From: Streptomyces roseochromogenus subsp. oscitans DS 12.976
GTDB lineage: Bacteria; Actinomycetota; Actinomycetes; Streptomycetales; Streptomycetaceae
Length of the DNA: 10,222 nucleotides
NCBI RefSeq assembly: GCF_000497445.1
Contig: NZ_CM002285.1
Span: 938,243-948,464 of the forward strand
Reading direction: 5' to 3'
In this document: positions 1 through 6,204 of the stretch, piece after piece
Layout: each line of letters opens with the position of its first letter
How positions within the stretch are numbered: position 1 is the stretch's first letter
The notes under the pieces: generated by a model
The model's database searches: none
The model's input: only the letters and a program-made list of their open reading frames with translations
Told to the model about the DNA's origin: nothing
Made by a program: the position numbers and the translations under genes

Positions 1-784
1 CCGCCTCGGCGAGCAGCACGCCGGGCGCGGCGTCCGCGTGGCCCAGTTGCTCCGCAGCATGCCGGCAGTGGGAGCAGGCGGACAGATGCTCTTGGACATC
101 GGGCAGCAGGGCGCCGCCGCGGCGGATCGGAACGTCGAGCAGGCGGTTGTAGTAGCGGCATTCCTTGCCGGGCGCGAGTTCCCGGTGGGCGCGCACCAGG
201 CCCTCCCGGAATTTCTCGCGAGCCTGTTCCAGCGCGGCCGCCGCACTGTCGACGTCGAGGCCGAGCAGCCCGGCGGGAACGGTTATCGGTTCGGCCTCGA
301 CCTCGATGTGCCACAACAGCGCCTGTTCCAGCCGGGGAAGGGCGTGAAAGGAGCGGTCGGAGAGGACGCGGTTTTCCGGTATCAGGGTCTTCGCGGCGCG
401 CATACCGCGGCCCCCGGCGGGTTTCCCGAGTCCGGGCAGTACGGCGGTGATGCGGTCGGTGCCGGACCAGGTGACGACCGTGTCCCGGACTGCCACGAGC
501 AGCCGGGGCCTGAGCGCCTCGGCGGGTTCGCCGAGGGCGAGCCGGCCGAGGACCTGGTGGAAGGCGGTGGCGGTGACCATGTGCGCGAGCGGACCGGAAA
601 GGGCCAGGCAGACGACCGCGTAGTCGTGCGCCGGCTGCCAGTGCCGGGCCATCAGCAGGGCGGCGGACCGGGAGCCCTCCGCGTCGGATCCGGCCCGCAG
701 TGGGCCGGCGAGCGATTCATCGGACTCCCCGGGGTCGCCGCCGGGCGGCGGATAGGGAGGACGAGGGGGGTGGGGGGTGGGCAC
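1..784 (-). CDS. Sigma-factor-like protein with C-terminal zinc-finger motif (partial, C-terminus off left edge)
   Basis: Read on the minus strand, a GTG at 784-782 opens a frame that stays open to the window edge (261 codons). The start is supported by AAAGGA at 794-799, 9 nt upstream. The N-terminus is a Pro-rich tail (PTPHPPRPPYPPP, residues 2-14). A helical segment follows with AHDYAVVCLA and ATAFHQVLGRL, resembling a worn sigma-70 region 2. Later come LPRLEQALLWHIEVEAEPI and ALEQAREKFREGLVRAH, resembling a region-4-like part, then LLDVPIRRGGALLPDV. The motif H233-x3-C237-x2-C240 matches the zinc-binding anti-sigma (zf-HC2) signature. From memory, Streptomyces proteins with this sequence continue into a ricin-type lectin domain or similar C-terminus, which cannot be seen here. 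Role unknown: regulator or membrane/wall-associated sensor are both possible. The family match is firm; the function is not. Confidence 0.78.
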   Translation of the reverse strand, partial: MPTPHPPRPPYPPPGGDPGESDESLAGPLRAGSDAEGSRSAALLMARHWQPAHDYAVVCLALSGPLAHMVTATAFHQVLGRLALGEPAEALRPRLLVAVRDTVVTWSGTDRITAVLPGLGKPAGGRGMRAAKTLIPENRVLSDRSFHALPRLEQALLWHIEVEAEPITVPAGLLGLDVDSAAAALEQAREKFREGLVRAHRELAPGKECRYYNRLLDVPIRRGGALLPDVQEHLSACSHCRHAAEQLGHADAAPGVLLAEA

Positions 785-897
785 TGAGCGGATTCCTTTG
801 GTGCGTGCTGCGTCGATACGTACCTCTGCGGTGCGCGGGGAGGGGAATTGGCCGGCGTTCGGCCGGTGAAGTTCCGCAACTGCCGGAAGAACCCCGG

Positions 898-936
898 ATT
901 TTACCCCCCGCACGGGCGTTGCAACCCTTGCACAAC
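898..936 (-). promoter_or_regulatory. Candidate promoter with overlapping imperfect palindrome, upstream of the sigma-like gene
   Basis: On the minus strand TAAAAT (898-903) is a good -10 hexamer in otherwise GC-rich DNA. A GTTGCA/GGTTGC element lies 16-17 nt upstream as a weak -35. This would place transcription start near 891, about 107 nt before the GTG at 784. The -35 lies inside GTTGCAACCCTTGCACAAC (918-936), an imperfect palindrome that could bind a regulator. Hexamers and spacing were judged by eye only. Confidence 0.35.
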
Positions 937-1149
937 TTCCACATGAGCAACAAGGCGCCCGCACACATCGGCCGTTTGAAAGAAAGTCAGAATACGGCGG
1001 CCGACTCGCTCACGTGCACCGGCTTTCGGAATTCCATGCGCCCCGTGTGAAGTGTGCGCACACACCGGCGGGCGCGCGCACGCTTCCGGGTGGTACAGCC
1101 CGGTAGTGGACTGGGAGCGGCCTCCTCGGAAAGGCCCCGCGCACCCTGT

Positions 1150-1188
1150 CCCGGCCGGCGGCCCCGGCGGCTTCCCCCGCCGGCCGGG
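1150..1188 (-). terminator. Strong GC hairpin downstream of the toxin-antitoxin operon
   Basis: A perfect 12-bp stem, CCCGGCCGGCGG (1150-1161) and CCGCCGGCCGGG (1177-1188), closes a 15-nt loop. It starts 30 nt past the toxin stop codon (1219-1221). It has no T-tract, as is usual for terminators in high-GC actinomycetes. Because it is symmetrical it could also act on plus-strand transcripts. Confidence 0.6.
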
Positions 1189-1218
1189 GCGGGCCGGGCG
1201 ACCGTGGGCCGGCAGGGC

Positions 1219-1596
1219 TCAGATCTGCCAGGAGCGCAGCCGGTCGGCCGCGCCGTACACATCGGCCTTGCCAGAGATCAGATCGCGGGCGAGGTCGACG
1301 AGGGCGCCGTAGGGCGGGTCGATGCCGACACCGCTGACGAACATGTAGGCCACGGCCGTCGCGCAGGCGAAACGGGCGTTGGCGGCGGGCAGGGGCTTGA
1401 GCACGGCGAGGGTGTGCAGCAGGGCGGCGGCCCGCCAGGCGGGATCGGAGTCCACGCCGAGCCGGGGCGGATCCACGCGGTGCCGGGCGACAGCGGCGAC
1501 CAGCGCGGAGAAGTCATCGACCGCGGGCTGGTCGGGCAGGACCTCCTCGTGGCGCTGGAGCAGCCAGGGGACGTCGATGTGGATGACGGAGGGCAT
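1219..1596 (-). CDS. Doc/Fic-like toxin of a type II toxin-antitoxin module
   Basis: A protein of 125 residues, about the length of Doc. Fic/Doc enzymes transfer AMP or phosphate to target proteins; Doc phosphorylates EF-Tu. The fold signature is present in AWRAAALLHTLAVLKPLPAANARFACATAVAYM (residues 53-85). Aligned by eye with the Doc motif HxFxxANKR, K67-P-L-P-A-A-N73-A-R75 keeps the Asn and Arg. The catalytic His is Lys and the acidic residue is Ala. The C-terminus (GIDPPYGALVDLARDL, VYGAADRLRSW) matches, from memory, Streptomyces proteins annotated as Fic-family toxin components. The ATG at 1596-1594 follows the antitoxin stop by 3 nt, so translation is probably coupled. With the His missing, activity may be lost or altered. 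The family call is fairly sure; the biochemical activity is uncertain. Confidence 0.75.
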   Translation of the reverse strand: MPSVIHIDVPWLLQRHEEVLPDQPAVDDFSALVAAVARHRVDPPRLGVDSDPAWRAAALLHTLAVLKPLPAANARFACATAVAYMFVSGVGIDPPYGALVDLARDLISGKADVYGAADRLRSWQI

Positions 1597-1599
1597 GCG

Positions 1600-1848
1600 T
1601 CAGGCGGCCTCGTCCTTCGCAGGGGGCTCGTCGTCGGGGAAGGCCGCCGCGAACTCCTCGGCGTGCGCGGCGAAGAACCGCCGGAAGGCCTGGGCACCCT
1701 CCTGCAGCGCCCGGTGCCGCGCTATGTCGGCGGCGGCGGCCTCGCGCACGAGGGCTTTCATCGACGTACCGCGCTCCTTGGCGATCTGCCGCAGGTCCTC
1801 GAGTTCCCGTTCGCTGAACTCCACGTTGAGAGCTGGCATACCCCTCAC
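1600..1848 (-). CDS. Ribbon-helix-helix antitoxin
   Basis: A protein of 82 residues from the GTG at 1848-1846, or 79 from the ATG at 1839-1837. The beta strand PALNVEFSERE followed by two helices, ELEDLRQIAKERG and SMKALVREAAAADIARHRAL, is the Arc/CopG ribbon-helix-helix layout. The C-terminal half (FRRFFAAHAEEFAAAFPDDEPP) is acidic and amphipathic, as expected of a toxin-binding tail. It is the first gene of a two-gene operon and overlaps nothing. Neither start has a good RBS: AGGGG lies only 1 nt before the ATG, and nothing lies before the GTG, so a leaderless or near-leaderless message is possible. Expected role: dimer that neutralises the downstream toxin and represses its own promoter, probably through the palindrome at 1858-1871. 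Confidence 0.77.
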   Translation of the reverse strand: MRGMPALNVEFSERELEDLRQIAKERGTSMKALVREAAAADIARHRALQEGAQAFRRFFAAHAEEFAAAFPDDEPPAKDEAA

Positions 1849-1871
1849 GGTACCGCGCGGGTACTTACCCG
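1849..1871. promoter_or_regulatory. Operator-like palindromes next to the antitoxin start
   Basis: CGGGTA-CT-TACCCG (1858-1871) is a perfect 6+6 inverted repeat. It is preceded by the palindrome GGTACC (1849-1854), and a further CGGTACCC lies at 1903-1910. The repeat sits between an AT-rich GATATT (minus strand, 1879-1874), the only plausible -10 seen, and the GTG start. This is where an autorepressing RHH antitoxin would bind. No convincing -35 was found. Confidence 0.45.
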
Positions 1872-1926
1872 TAAATATCGCCTGGTCAGGCGCCCTTTCC
1901 CTCGGTACCCGCGGAGTCCGAGAGCC

Positions 1927-2046
1927 ATGTCCGATTCCCGCCGGTCACGGGCCGCTCGACGCAGCAGACTCGGCAGCACGGAAGGAACACGAGAGAACGA
2001 GAACACGAGAGAACAGCACGAGAGAGCAGAAGGAATACCCCGATGA
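1927..2046 (+). other. Possible 39-codon leader ORF overlapping the ogt start
   Basis: An ATG at 1927 with GGAG at 1913-1916 (10-nt spacing) opens 39 codons. They end in a TGA at 2044-2046 that overlaps the ogt ATG in the arrangement ATGA, which usually means translational coupling. The product would be very Arg/Glu-rich (MSDSRRSRAARRSR at the start). The T-free segment cannot contain stop codons, so the open frame could be a by-product of composition. Coding is unproven. Confidence 0.22.
1985..2027 (+). repeat. Short tandem repeats in a T-free leader upstream of ogt
   Basis: GAACACGAGAGAAC occurs at 1985-1998 and again exactly at 2001-2014 (16-nt period). A third, imperfect copy lies at 2014-2027 (11 of 14 positions). 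The whole segment 1971-2035 contains no T, so the transcript would have 65 nt with no U. The purine-rich run passes directly into the ogt ribosome binding site (AAGGA, 2030-2034). Confidence 0.7.
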
Positions 2047-2561
2047 ACACACGCACTGTCCGCACCGTCCGCACCGTTCACCCCAGCCCGCTGGGCGACC
2101 TGCTGCTGACCGGGTCGGTCACGCCGTCCGGGTTCACGCTCACCTCGCTCGGCATGCCCGGGCAGCGTGGTGCGCCCGCCGTCGGTGGGGCGGACCGCGA
2201 CGACGCGCCGTTCGCCGAGGCACACCGACAGCTGGACGCCTACTTCGCGGGCCGCCGGACCCGGTTCGAGCTGCCGCTCACGGTCACCGGCAGCCCGTTC
2301 CAGCGGGCGGTGTGGCAGGCCCTGGAGGACATCCCCTACGGCACGACGACCACGTACGGCGCGTTGGCCGCCCGGCTGGGCGTGCCGCGCGCCGACCTGC
2401 GCGCGGTCGGCCGGGCCCTCGGCGACAACCCGCTGCTGCTCGTGCGCCCCTGTCACCGGGTGATCGGCGCGGACGGCTCGATGCGCGGGTACGCGGGCGG
2501 AGTCGAGCGCAAGCTGTGGCTGCTCACCCACGAGGGCGCGCTGCAGCCGTCCCTGGTGTGA
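2043..2561 (+). CDS. ogt: Methylated-DNA--protein-cysteine methyltransferase (O6-alkylguanine-DNA alkyltransferase)
   Basis: A protein of 172 residues. It repairs O6-alkylguanine and O4-alkylthymine by moving the alkyl group to its own cysteine in a single-turnover reaction. The C-terminal domain is complete: FQRAVWQALEDIPYGTTTTYG (86-106), the recognition helix with DLRAVGRALGDNP (118-130), and the acceptor motif RPCHRV with C137, then IGADGSMRGYAGG. The usual residue before PCHRV is Ile or Val; here it is Arg. The N-terminal domain is short, as in Ogt. The start is set by AAGGA at 2030-2034, 8 nt before the ATG. The N-terminus carries three in-frame copies of Arg-Thr-Val (9-bp units, 2052-2078) ahead of the usual SPLGDLLL strand, apparently a small repeat expansion. 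The next gene, a remnant, starts 11 nt downstream, so the two were probably an operon. Confidence 0.92.
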   Translation: MNTRTVRTVRTVHPSPLGDLLLTGSVTPSGFTLTSLGMPGQRGAPAVGGADRDDAPFAEAHRQLDAYFAGRRTRFELPLTVTGSPFQRAVWQALEDIPYGTTTTYGALAARLGVPRADLRAVGRALGDNPLLLVRPCHRVIGADGSMRGYAGGVERKLWLLTHEGALQPSLV

Positions 2562-2572
2562 AGGAAGCCGGC

Positions 2573-2944
2573 ATGACGTTCACTCCGGCCGAGGCCCGCC
2601 GCCGGGCGGCCGGCCCGCACGGACTGGGCCGCGCTGCGCTCCGCGGAATGTGCCGTGATGGGCCCTGGGAGTTGCAGCCGCCGCACCTGTATTCGCGCCG
2701 TAACAGCAGGCACTCTCGCCTCCCCCAGCGCTTCTGCAGTGCCGGCACCGTCACGTGCTGGACGTCCGCCGTACCGACGGAGCCGAGCATCCTGCGGCAG
2801 GGCCACGGCCTGGTGTTCACCGCCCGCGACCGCCCCGTGCGCACCTGCCGCGGCTGGTCCGCCGGGGCGATGCGGCACGGGGTGAGCACCGTACGGTCCG
2901 GGCGGCGTCGCACCCTGGGGCTGGTCCTCCACGACGCCGCGTGA
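2573..2944 (+). pseudogene. Remnant of a 2-oxoglutarate/Fe(II)-dependent oxygenase gene
   Basis: A well-placed start survives: AAGGA at 2561-2565, 7 nt before the ATG at 2573. The first 15 codons (MTFTPAEARRRAAGP) are in frame. The expected DWAALR then appears only in the next frame (from about 2622), as if one G had been gained in the run before it. A scrambled region without family resemblance follows. From about 2800 the original frame resumes with GHGLVFTARDRPVRTCRGW, MRHGVSTVRSGRR and TLGLVLHDAA, the C-terminal end of Streptomyces 2OG-Fe(II) oxygenases. It keeps the distal iron-ligand His and the 2-oxoglutarate-binding Arg. The proximal HxD motif and about 100 residues of core are missing: 123 codons against roughly 230 (my memory of intact homologues). 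The product cannot be an active oxygenase. A short expressed C-terminal peptide is possible but unlikely. Confidence 0.72.
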
Positions 2945-2965
2945 GGGGGCACCTCAGAGCCGGTG

Positions 2966-5900
2966 TCACACCTCCAGCCGGCTGATCCGCACCGCCCCCT
3001 GCGTTTCCCCCGGGTGGGCGCTCGTCAGGGTCAGGCGGAGCCGGGAGCCGCGCCGGGCGTCGAAGGTGATCACGGTCGGGTTGTCCGAGGCCGTGGCCCA
3101 GTCCACCTTCGCGCCCGTCACCGGCACATAGGCGCGGCCGTCCCAGACCGCCGCCTCGATCTGCGCGGGCAGCGTATGGGTGGTGTCCACCGTGAAAGAG
3201 ACGGCCACCTGGTCGAAGGTGCGCTTGCGTCCGAAGTCGACCGACACCCAGTCCGTCGCACGCGCCCCGCTGAACGCGGGCAGCAGTGCGGTGGCCGACT
3301 TGGCGAAGGCGTTGGACCAGCCCGTGGCCGGGTCGCCGTCCAGCATCGCGGCGGGCAGGGTGTCCGGGCGTCCGGAGTAACTGGCGTCCGCGCAGGGGTA
3401 GTTCGACGGTGCACGGTGGTCGGGCTTGAAGTCCGCCGCCGGGGTGCGGGCCGGCTCGCTGGCCGGGGTGGTGCGCACCTCCGCCGTGCCCGTGCGCAGA
3501 CCGGCCGCCCGCGCGGTGACCTTCAGGGGGCCGGGCCGTGTGCCGGAGCGGACGATGGCGAGGGCCTTGCCGTGGAACGCGGTGCGGGTGCTCGCCTGGT
3601 AGCGCTCGGCGCTCTCCTCGCGGCCGTTGTCGACCCCGGCCAGCGAGCCGCCGGTGACGGCGAAGGTGATCAGGTGCCCGGCGTCGGGCACCACCACGCC
3701 CCGCGCGTCGACGATCTCGGCGGTGACGAAGGCCAGGGACCGGCCGTCCGCGGCGAGCGACGTGCGGTCGGCGGTGAGGCGTACGGTGTGCGGAGCTCCG
3801 GCGGTACGCAGCACATCGGTGGCGACCACCTTGCCGTCCCGCCGGGCCACGGCCTTCAACTCGCCCGGCTGGAACGGCACCTTCCAGGTCAGATGCAGCT
3901 TGCCCGCGCTGCCGTTGGGGCTGGTGTAGCTGCCCGGATAAGGGCCGTCGGTGAAGGTCTTGTCGTCGCCGGTGGCCTCCGTGGTCTCCAGGTAGCTCCG
4001 TCCGTCGGTGGTCTTCTTGACGTCGAACTCCCGCACGCCGAGGGACTTTCCGTTGAGGTACAGCTCGACCGACGGCACGTTCGCGTACGCCCAGACCTCG
4101 ACCGTGTCGCCGTGCCCGTGGTTCCAGGTCATCGGCAGCAGATGAACCATCGGCTCGGTCGTCCACTGGCTCTTGAAGAGGTGGTACATGTCCTTCGGGA
4201 AGCCCGCCGTGTCGACCGCGCCGAAGAAGGACGCCTTGACCGGGAAGACGTCGTACGGGGTGGGCTCGCCGATGTAGTCGATGCCGGACCACAGGAACTG
4301 CCCCGCGAACCATTTGCGGTCCCGGTCCTTCTTGTGCCCGTACTCGCCGCTCATCGTCCAGGAGGCGAGGTTGTTGTCGTAGGAGGAGGTCTCCCGCCTG
4401 CCGGGGGTGTGGTTCTCGCCCGTGTTGAGGTGCTCCGGCTCCTGGTACGCGCCCCGGGTCGAGGTCTCCGAGGAGGACTCGGACTCGAAGAGGAACAGGT
4501 GGGGGTAGTTGGCGTGCAGGGCGTCGACGGAGTTGGCGGTGTTGTAGTTCAGGCCGAGGCCGTCGAGTCTGGCCAGCATCAGGTCGGCCGGGGAACCGGC
4601 GGCGGGCACAACGTGGTACTTGTTCGAGCCGATGACCACCGGCCGGGCGGCGTCGGCGGCCTTGATCGCGCCGATGATCCGGTCGGCCATGGCGAGCCCG
4701 GCCGTGGAGGTGGAGTCCGGGATCTCGTTGCCGATGGACCACAGGACGACGGCCGGTGAGTTCCGGGCGGCCAGCACCATCTCGGTGGCGTCCTTCTCGC
4801 ACCACTCGTCGAAGAACCGGCCGTAGTCGTACGTCGTCTTGCCGGTGCGCCAGCAGTCGAAGGCCTCCACCATCATCACGATGCCCAGCTCCTCGCAGAC
4901 CTGGATCATCTGCGGCGAGGGCGGGTTGTGGGAGGTGCGGAAGGCGTTGACGCCCATCGACTTCATGATCCGCATCTGTCTGCGCACCGCGTCGACGCTG
5001 ATCGCGGCGCCGAGCGCGCCCTGGTCGTGATGCAGGTCGACGCCCTTGATCTTGGTGTGGGTGCCGTTGAGGGAGAAGCCCTCGTCGGGGTCGAAGCGGT
5101 AGGTGCGGATACCGAAGGGCGTCTCATATGTGTCCGTGGTACGGCCCGCGACGCGCAGCTCGGTGTGCAGGGTGTAGCGGTGCTCCGGGGTCGTGACGTC
5201 CCACAACAGGGGCTTGCCGACGGTCAGTTCATGGGTCTCGGTGGCCTGGTCGGAGACGGCGACCGTGGTGGACGTACCGGCGACCGTGCGGCCGTCGGGG
5301 CCGCTGATCCGGGACAGGAGCCGTACGTCCGTGCCGGTGCCGGACTCGTTGCGCACCGTCGTCGCCACCCGGACCAGGGCGCTGCCGGCCGAGACCTCGG
5401 GGGTCGTGACGTAGGTGCCCCAGCGCGCCACGTGCACCGGTTCGGTGATGACGAGCCGGGCCTCGCGGTAGATGCCGCTGCCGGAGTACCAGCGGCTGCT
5501 GGGCAGTTGGTTCTGCACCTTGACCGCGAGCACGTTGGCGGTGGTTCCGTCGGTGTGCACGAGATCGGTGAGGTCGAGGGCGAAACCGGTGTACCCGTAG
5601 GGGTGGCGGCCGGCTTCCGTGCCGTTGCAGTAGACGTGGGAGTCCATGTAGACGCCGTCGAACTCGACCGAGATCCGCTTGCCCGCGCAGGCGGGCGGAA
5701 GGGTGAAGGCGAGCCGGTACCAGCCGAGGCCGCCCGGCAGGAAGCCGGTGCCGCTGGTGGTGCCGTGGCCGGTCGTGGGGGTGTGCTCGATGCTCCAGTC
5801 GTGCGGGACGGCGACCTCACGCCAGGCGGAATCGTCGTAGCCGGGGTCGGCCGCTCGCGCGTAGGCGCCGGTCGGGTCGGTGGTGCCGTCCGGGTTGGCC

Positions 5901-6058
5901 AGGGCAAAACGCCAGCCGTCCCGTAGGGGCACGGTCCGGCGTCCGCCGGGTGACGCCTCGGCGGCGTCGGCGGCCGGGGCCGCGGGAATGCTCAGCAGCG
6001 CTCCGGCCGCGGGTGTTGCGGTGGCGGCGACCAGAACCGATCGCCGAGTGACCCTCAT
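2966..6058 (-). CDS. Secreted glycoside hydrolase family 2 beta-galactosidase
   Basis: A protein of 1030 residues. The N-terminus, TRRSVLVAATATPAAGALLSI, is a twin-arginine signal peptide; cleavage is likely after an AxA near residues 30-34. Domains in order: GH2 sugar-binding jelly roll (about 42-205, with VPHDWSIE, GWYR, DGVYMDSHVYCNG and RWYSGSGIYR), Ig-like (206-315), TIM barrel (about 320-625), DUF4982-like (about 640-740, VELYLNGKSLG), a second Ig-like domain (755-855) and an F5/8 type C carbohydrate-binding module (about 885-1030). The acid/base is E445 in WSIGNEIP; the likely nucleophile is E527 in FLFESESSS. It probably removes terminal beta-galactose from extracellular glycans or oligosaccharides; other GH2 specificities are not excluded. 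The start is set by AGGGAG at 6066-6071, 7 nt from the ATG. It is a single gene with no transporter or regulator beside it. It converges on the oxygenase remnant with 21 nt between stops. Confidence 0.9.
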   Translation of the reverse strand: MRVTRRSVLVAATATPAAGALLSIPAAPAADAAEASPGGRRTVPLRDGWRFALANPDGTTDPTGAYARAADPGYDDSAWREVAVPHDWSIEHTPTTGHGTTSGTGFLPGGLGWYRLAFTLPPACAGKRISVEFDGVYMDSHVYCNGTEAGRHPYGYTGFALDLTDLVHTDGTTANVLAVKVQNQLPSSRWYSGSGIYREARLVITEPVHVARWGTYVTTPEVSAGSALVRVATTVRNESGTGTDVRLLSRISGPDGRTVAGTSTTVAVSDQATETHELTVGKPLLWDVTTPEHRYTLHTELRVAGRTTDTYETPFGIRTYRFDPDEGFSLNGTHTKIKGVDLHHDQGALGAAISVDAVRRQMRIMKSMGVNAFRTSHNPPSPQMIQVCEELGIVMMVEAFDCWRTGKTTYDYGRFFDEWCEKDATEMVLAARNSPAVVLWSIGNEIPDSTSTAGLAMADRIIGAIKAADAARPVVIGSNKYHVVPAAGSPADLMLARLDGLGLNYNTANSVDALHANYPHLFLFESESSSETSTRGAYQEPEHLNTGENHTPGRRETSSYDNNLASWTMSGEYGHKKDRDRKWFAGQFLWSGIDYIGEPTPYDVFPVKASFFGAVDTAGFPKDMYHLFKSQWTTEPMVHLLPMTWNHGHGDTVEVWAYANVPSVELYLNGKSLGVREFDVKKTTDGRSYLETTEATGDDKTFTDGPYPGSYTSPNGSAGKLHLTWKVPFQPGELKAVARRDGKVVATDVLRTAGAPHTVRLTADRTSLAADGRSLAFVTAEIVDARGVVVPDAGHLITFAVTGGSLAGVDNGREESAERYQASTRTAFHGKALAIVRSGTRPGPLKVTARAAGLRTGTAEVRTTPASEPARTPAADFKPDHRAPSNYPCADASYSGRPDTLPAAMLDGDPATGWSNAFAKSATALLPAFSGARATDWVSVDFGRKRTFDQVAVSFTVDTTHTLPAQIEAAVWDGRAYVPVTGAKVDWATASDNPTVITFDARRGSRLRLTLTSAHPGETQGAVRISRLEV

Positions 6059-6098
6059 GGCGGCTCTCCCTCATCAAGGCCCAGAAGTACTCACAACT

Positions 6099-6140
6099 GA
6101 TCGCGAACAAACAGATTCTGACGGTCTGCCACACGCGATC
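6099..6140. promoter_or_regulatory. Inverted repeat flanking the beta-galactosidase promoter (possible operator)
   Basis: GATCGCG (6099-6105) and CGCGATC (6134-6140) form a perfect 7+7 inverted repeat with 28 nt between. One arm abuts the candidate -35, and the other lies just past the expected transcription start. This layout suits a repressor that bridges the promoter, such as a sugar-responsive regulator. No regulator gene is adjacent. Confidence 0.35.
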
Positions 6141-6145
6141 GTCAA
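6115..6145 (-). promoter_or_regulatory. Candidate promoter of the beta-galactosidase gene
   Basis: On the minus strand TTGACG (6145-6140) is a near-perfect -35 and CAGAAT (6120-6115) a good actinomycete -10 (TAGAAT type). The 19-nt spacer is slightly long. The start would fall near 6108, giving a leader of about 50 nt before the ATG. Judged by eye. Confidence 0.42.
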
Positions 6146-6204
6146 GGGCCGGGCACCGCGCGTCCGCGCCCGCGGCAGATCGACCGGATCTCTCCCTTGA
6201 CCTT

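Larger units (their letters stand above)
785..1218. other. Gene-free stretch between the sigma-like gene and the toxin gene
   Basis: No convincing coding frame is present; the short frames here have atypical composition and no family resemblance. It holds the RBS and probable promoter of the minus-strand gene on the left, a small hairpin in that leader (arms CCGGC/GCCGG around 853-867), the perfect 8-bp palindrome GGAATTCC (1028-1035), the perfect 12-bp palindrome GTGTGCGCACAC (1052-1063), and the strong hairpin at 1150-1188 that ends the toxin operon. The 1064-1149 part shows nothing recognisable. Confidence 0.6.

Noticed and set aside
38..787. 249-codon plus-strand frame at the left edge
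   Set aside because: It is antisense to the sigma-like gene, whose recognisable motifs (DVPIRRGGALLPDV, HxxxCxxC) and RBS are on the minus strand; the plus product is Gly-rich with no family resemblance.
987..1262. 91-codon minus-strand frame overlapping the toxin 3' end
   Set aside because: It crosses the terminator hairpin, overlaps the toxin out of frame, and has an Arg/Pro-rich translation without family signs.
1925..1935. ogt starting further upstream at 1927
   Set aside because: That ATG is in a different frame from ogt and ends at the ogt start; the ATG at 2043 has a well-spaced AAGGA.
1054..2046. 330-codon plus-strand frame across the toxin-antitoxin genes
   Set aside because: It is antisense to the toxin and antitoxin over most of its length. 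Only its last 39 codons, with their own ATG and RBS, were kept, as a weak candidate leader ORF.
2963..4759. 598-codon plus-strand frame antisense to the beta-galactosidase
   Set aside because: Composition is artefactual, and the opposite strand encodes a complete GH2 enzyme with catalytic residues.
2817..4805. 662-codon minus-strand frame inside the beta-galactosidase gene
   Set aside because: It is an out-of-frame shadow of GH2 with Arg/Gly/His-rich low-complexity translation, as expected of a high-GC alternative frame.
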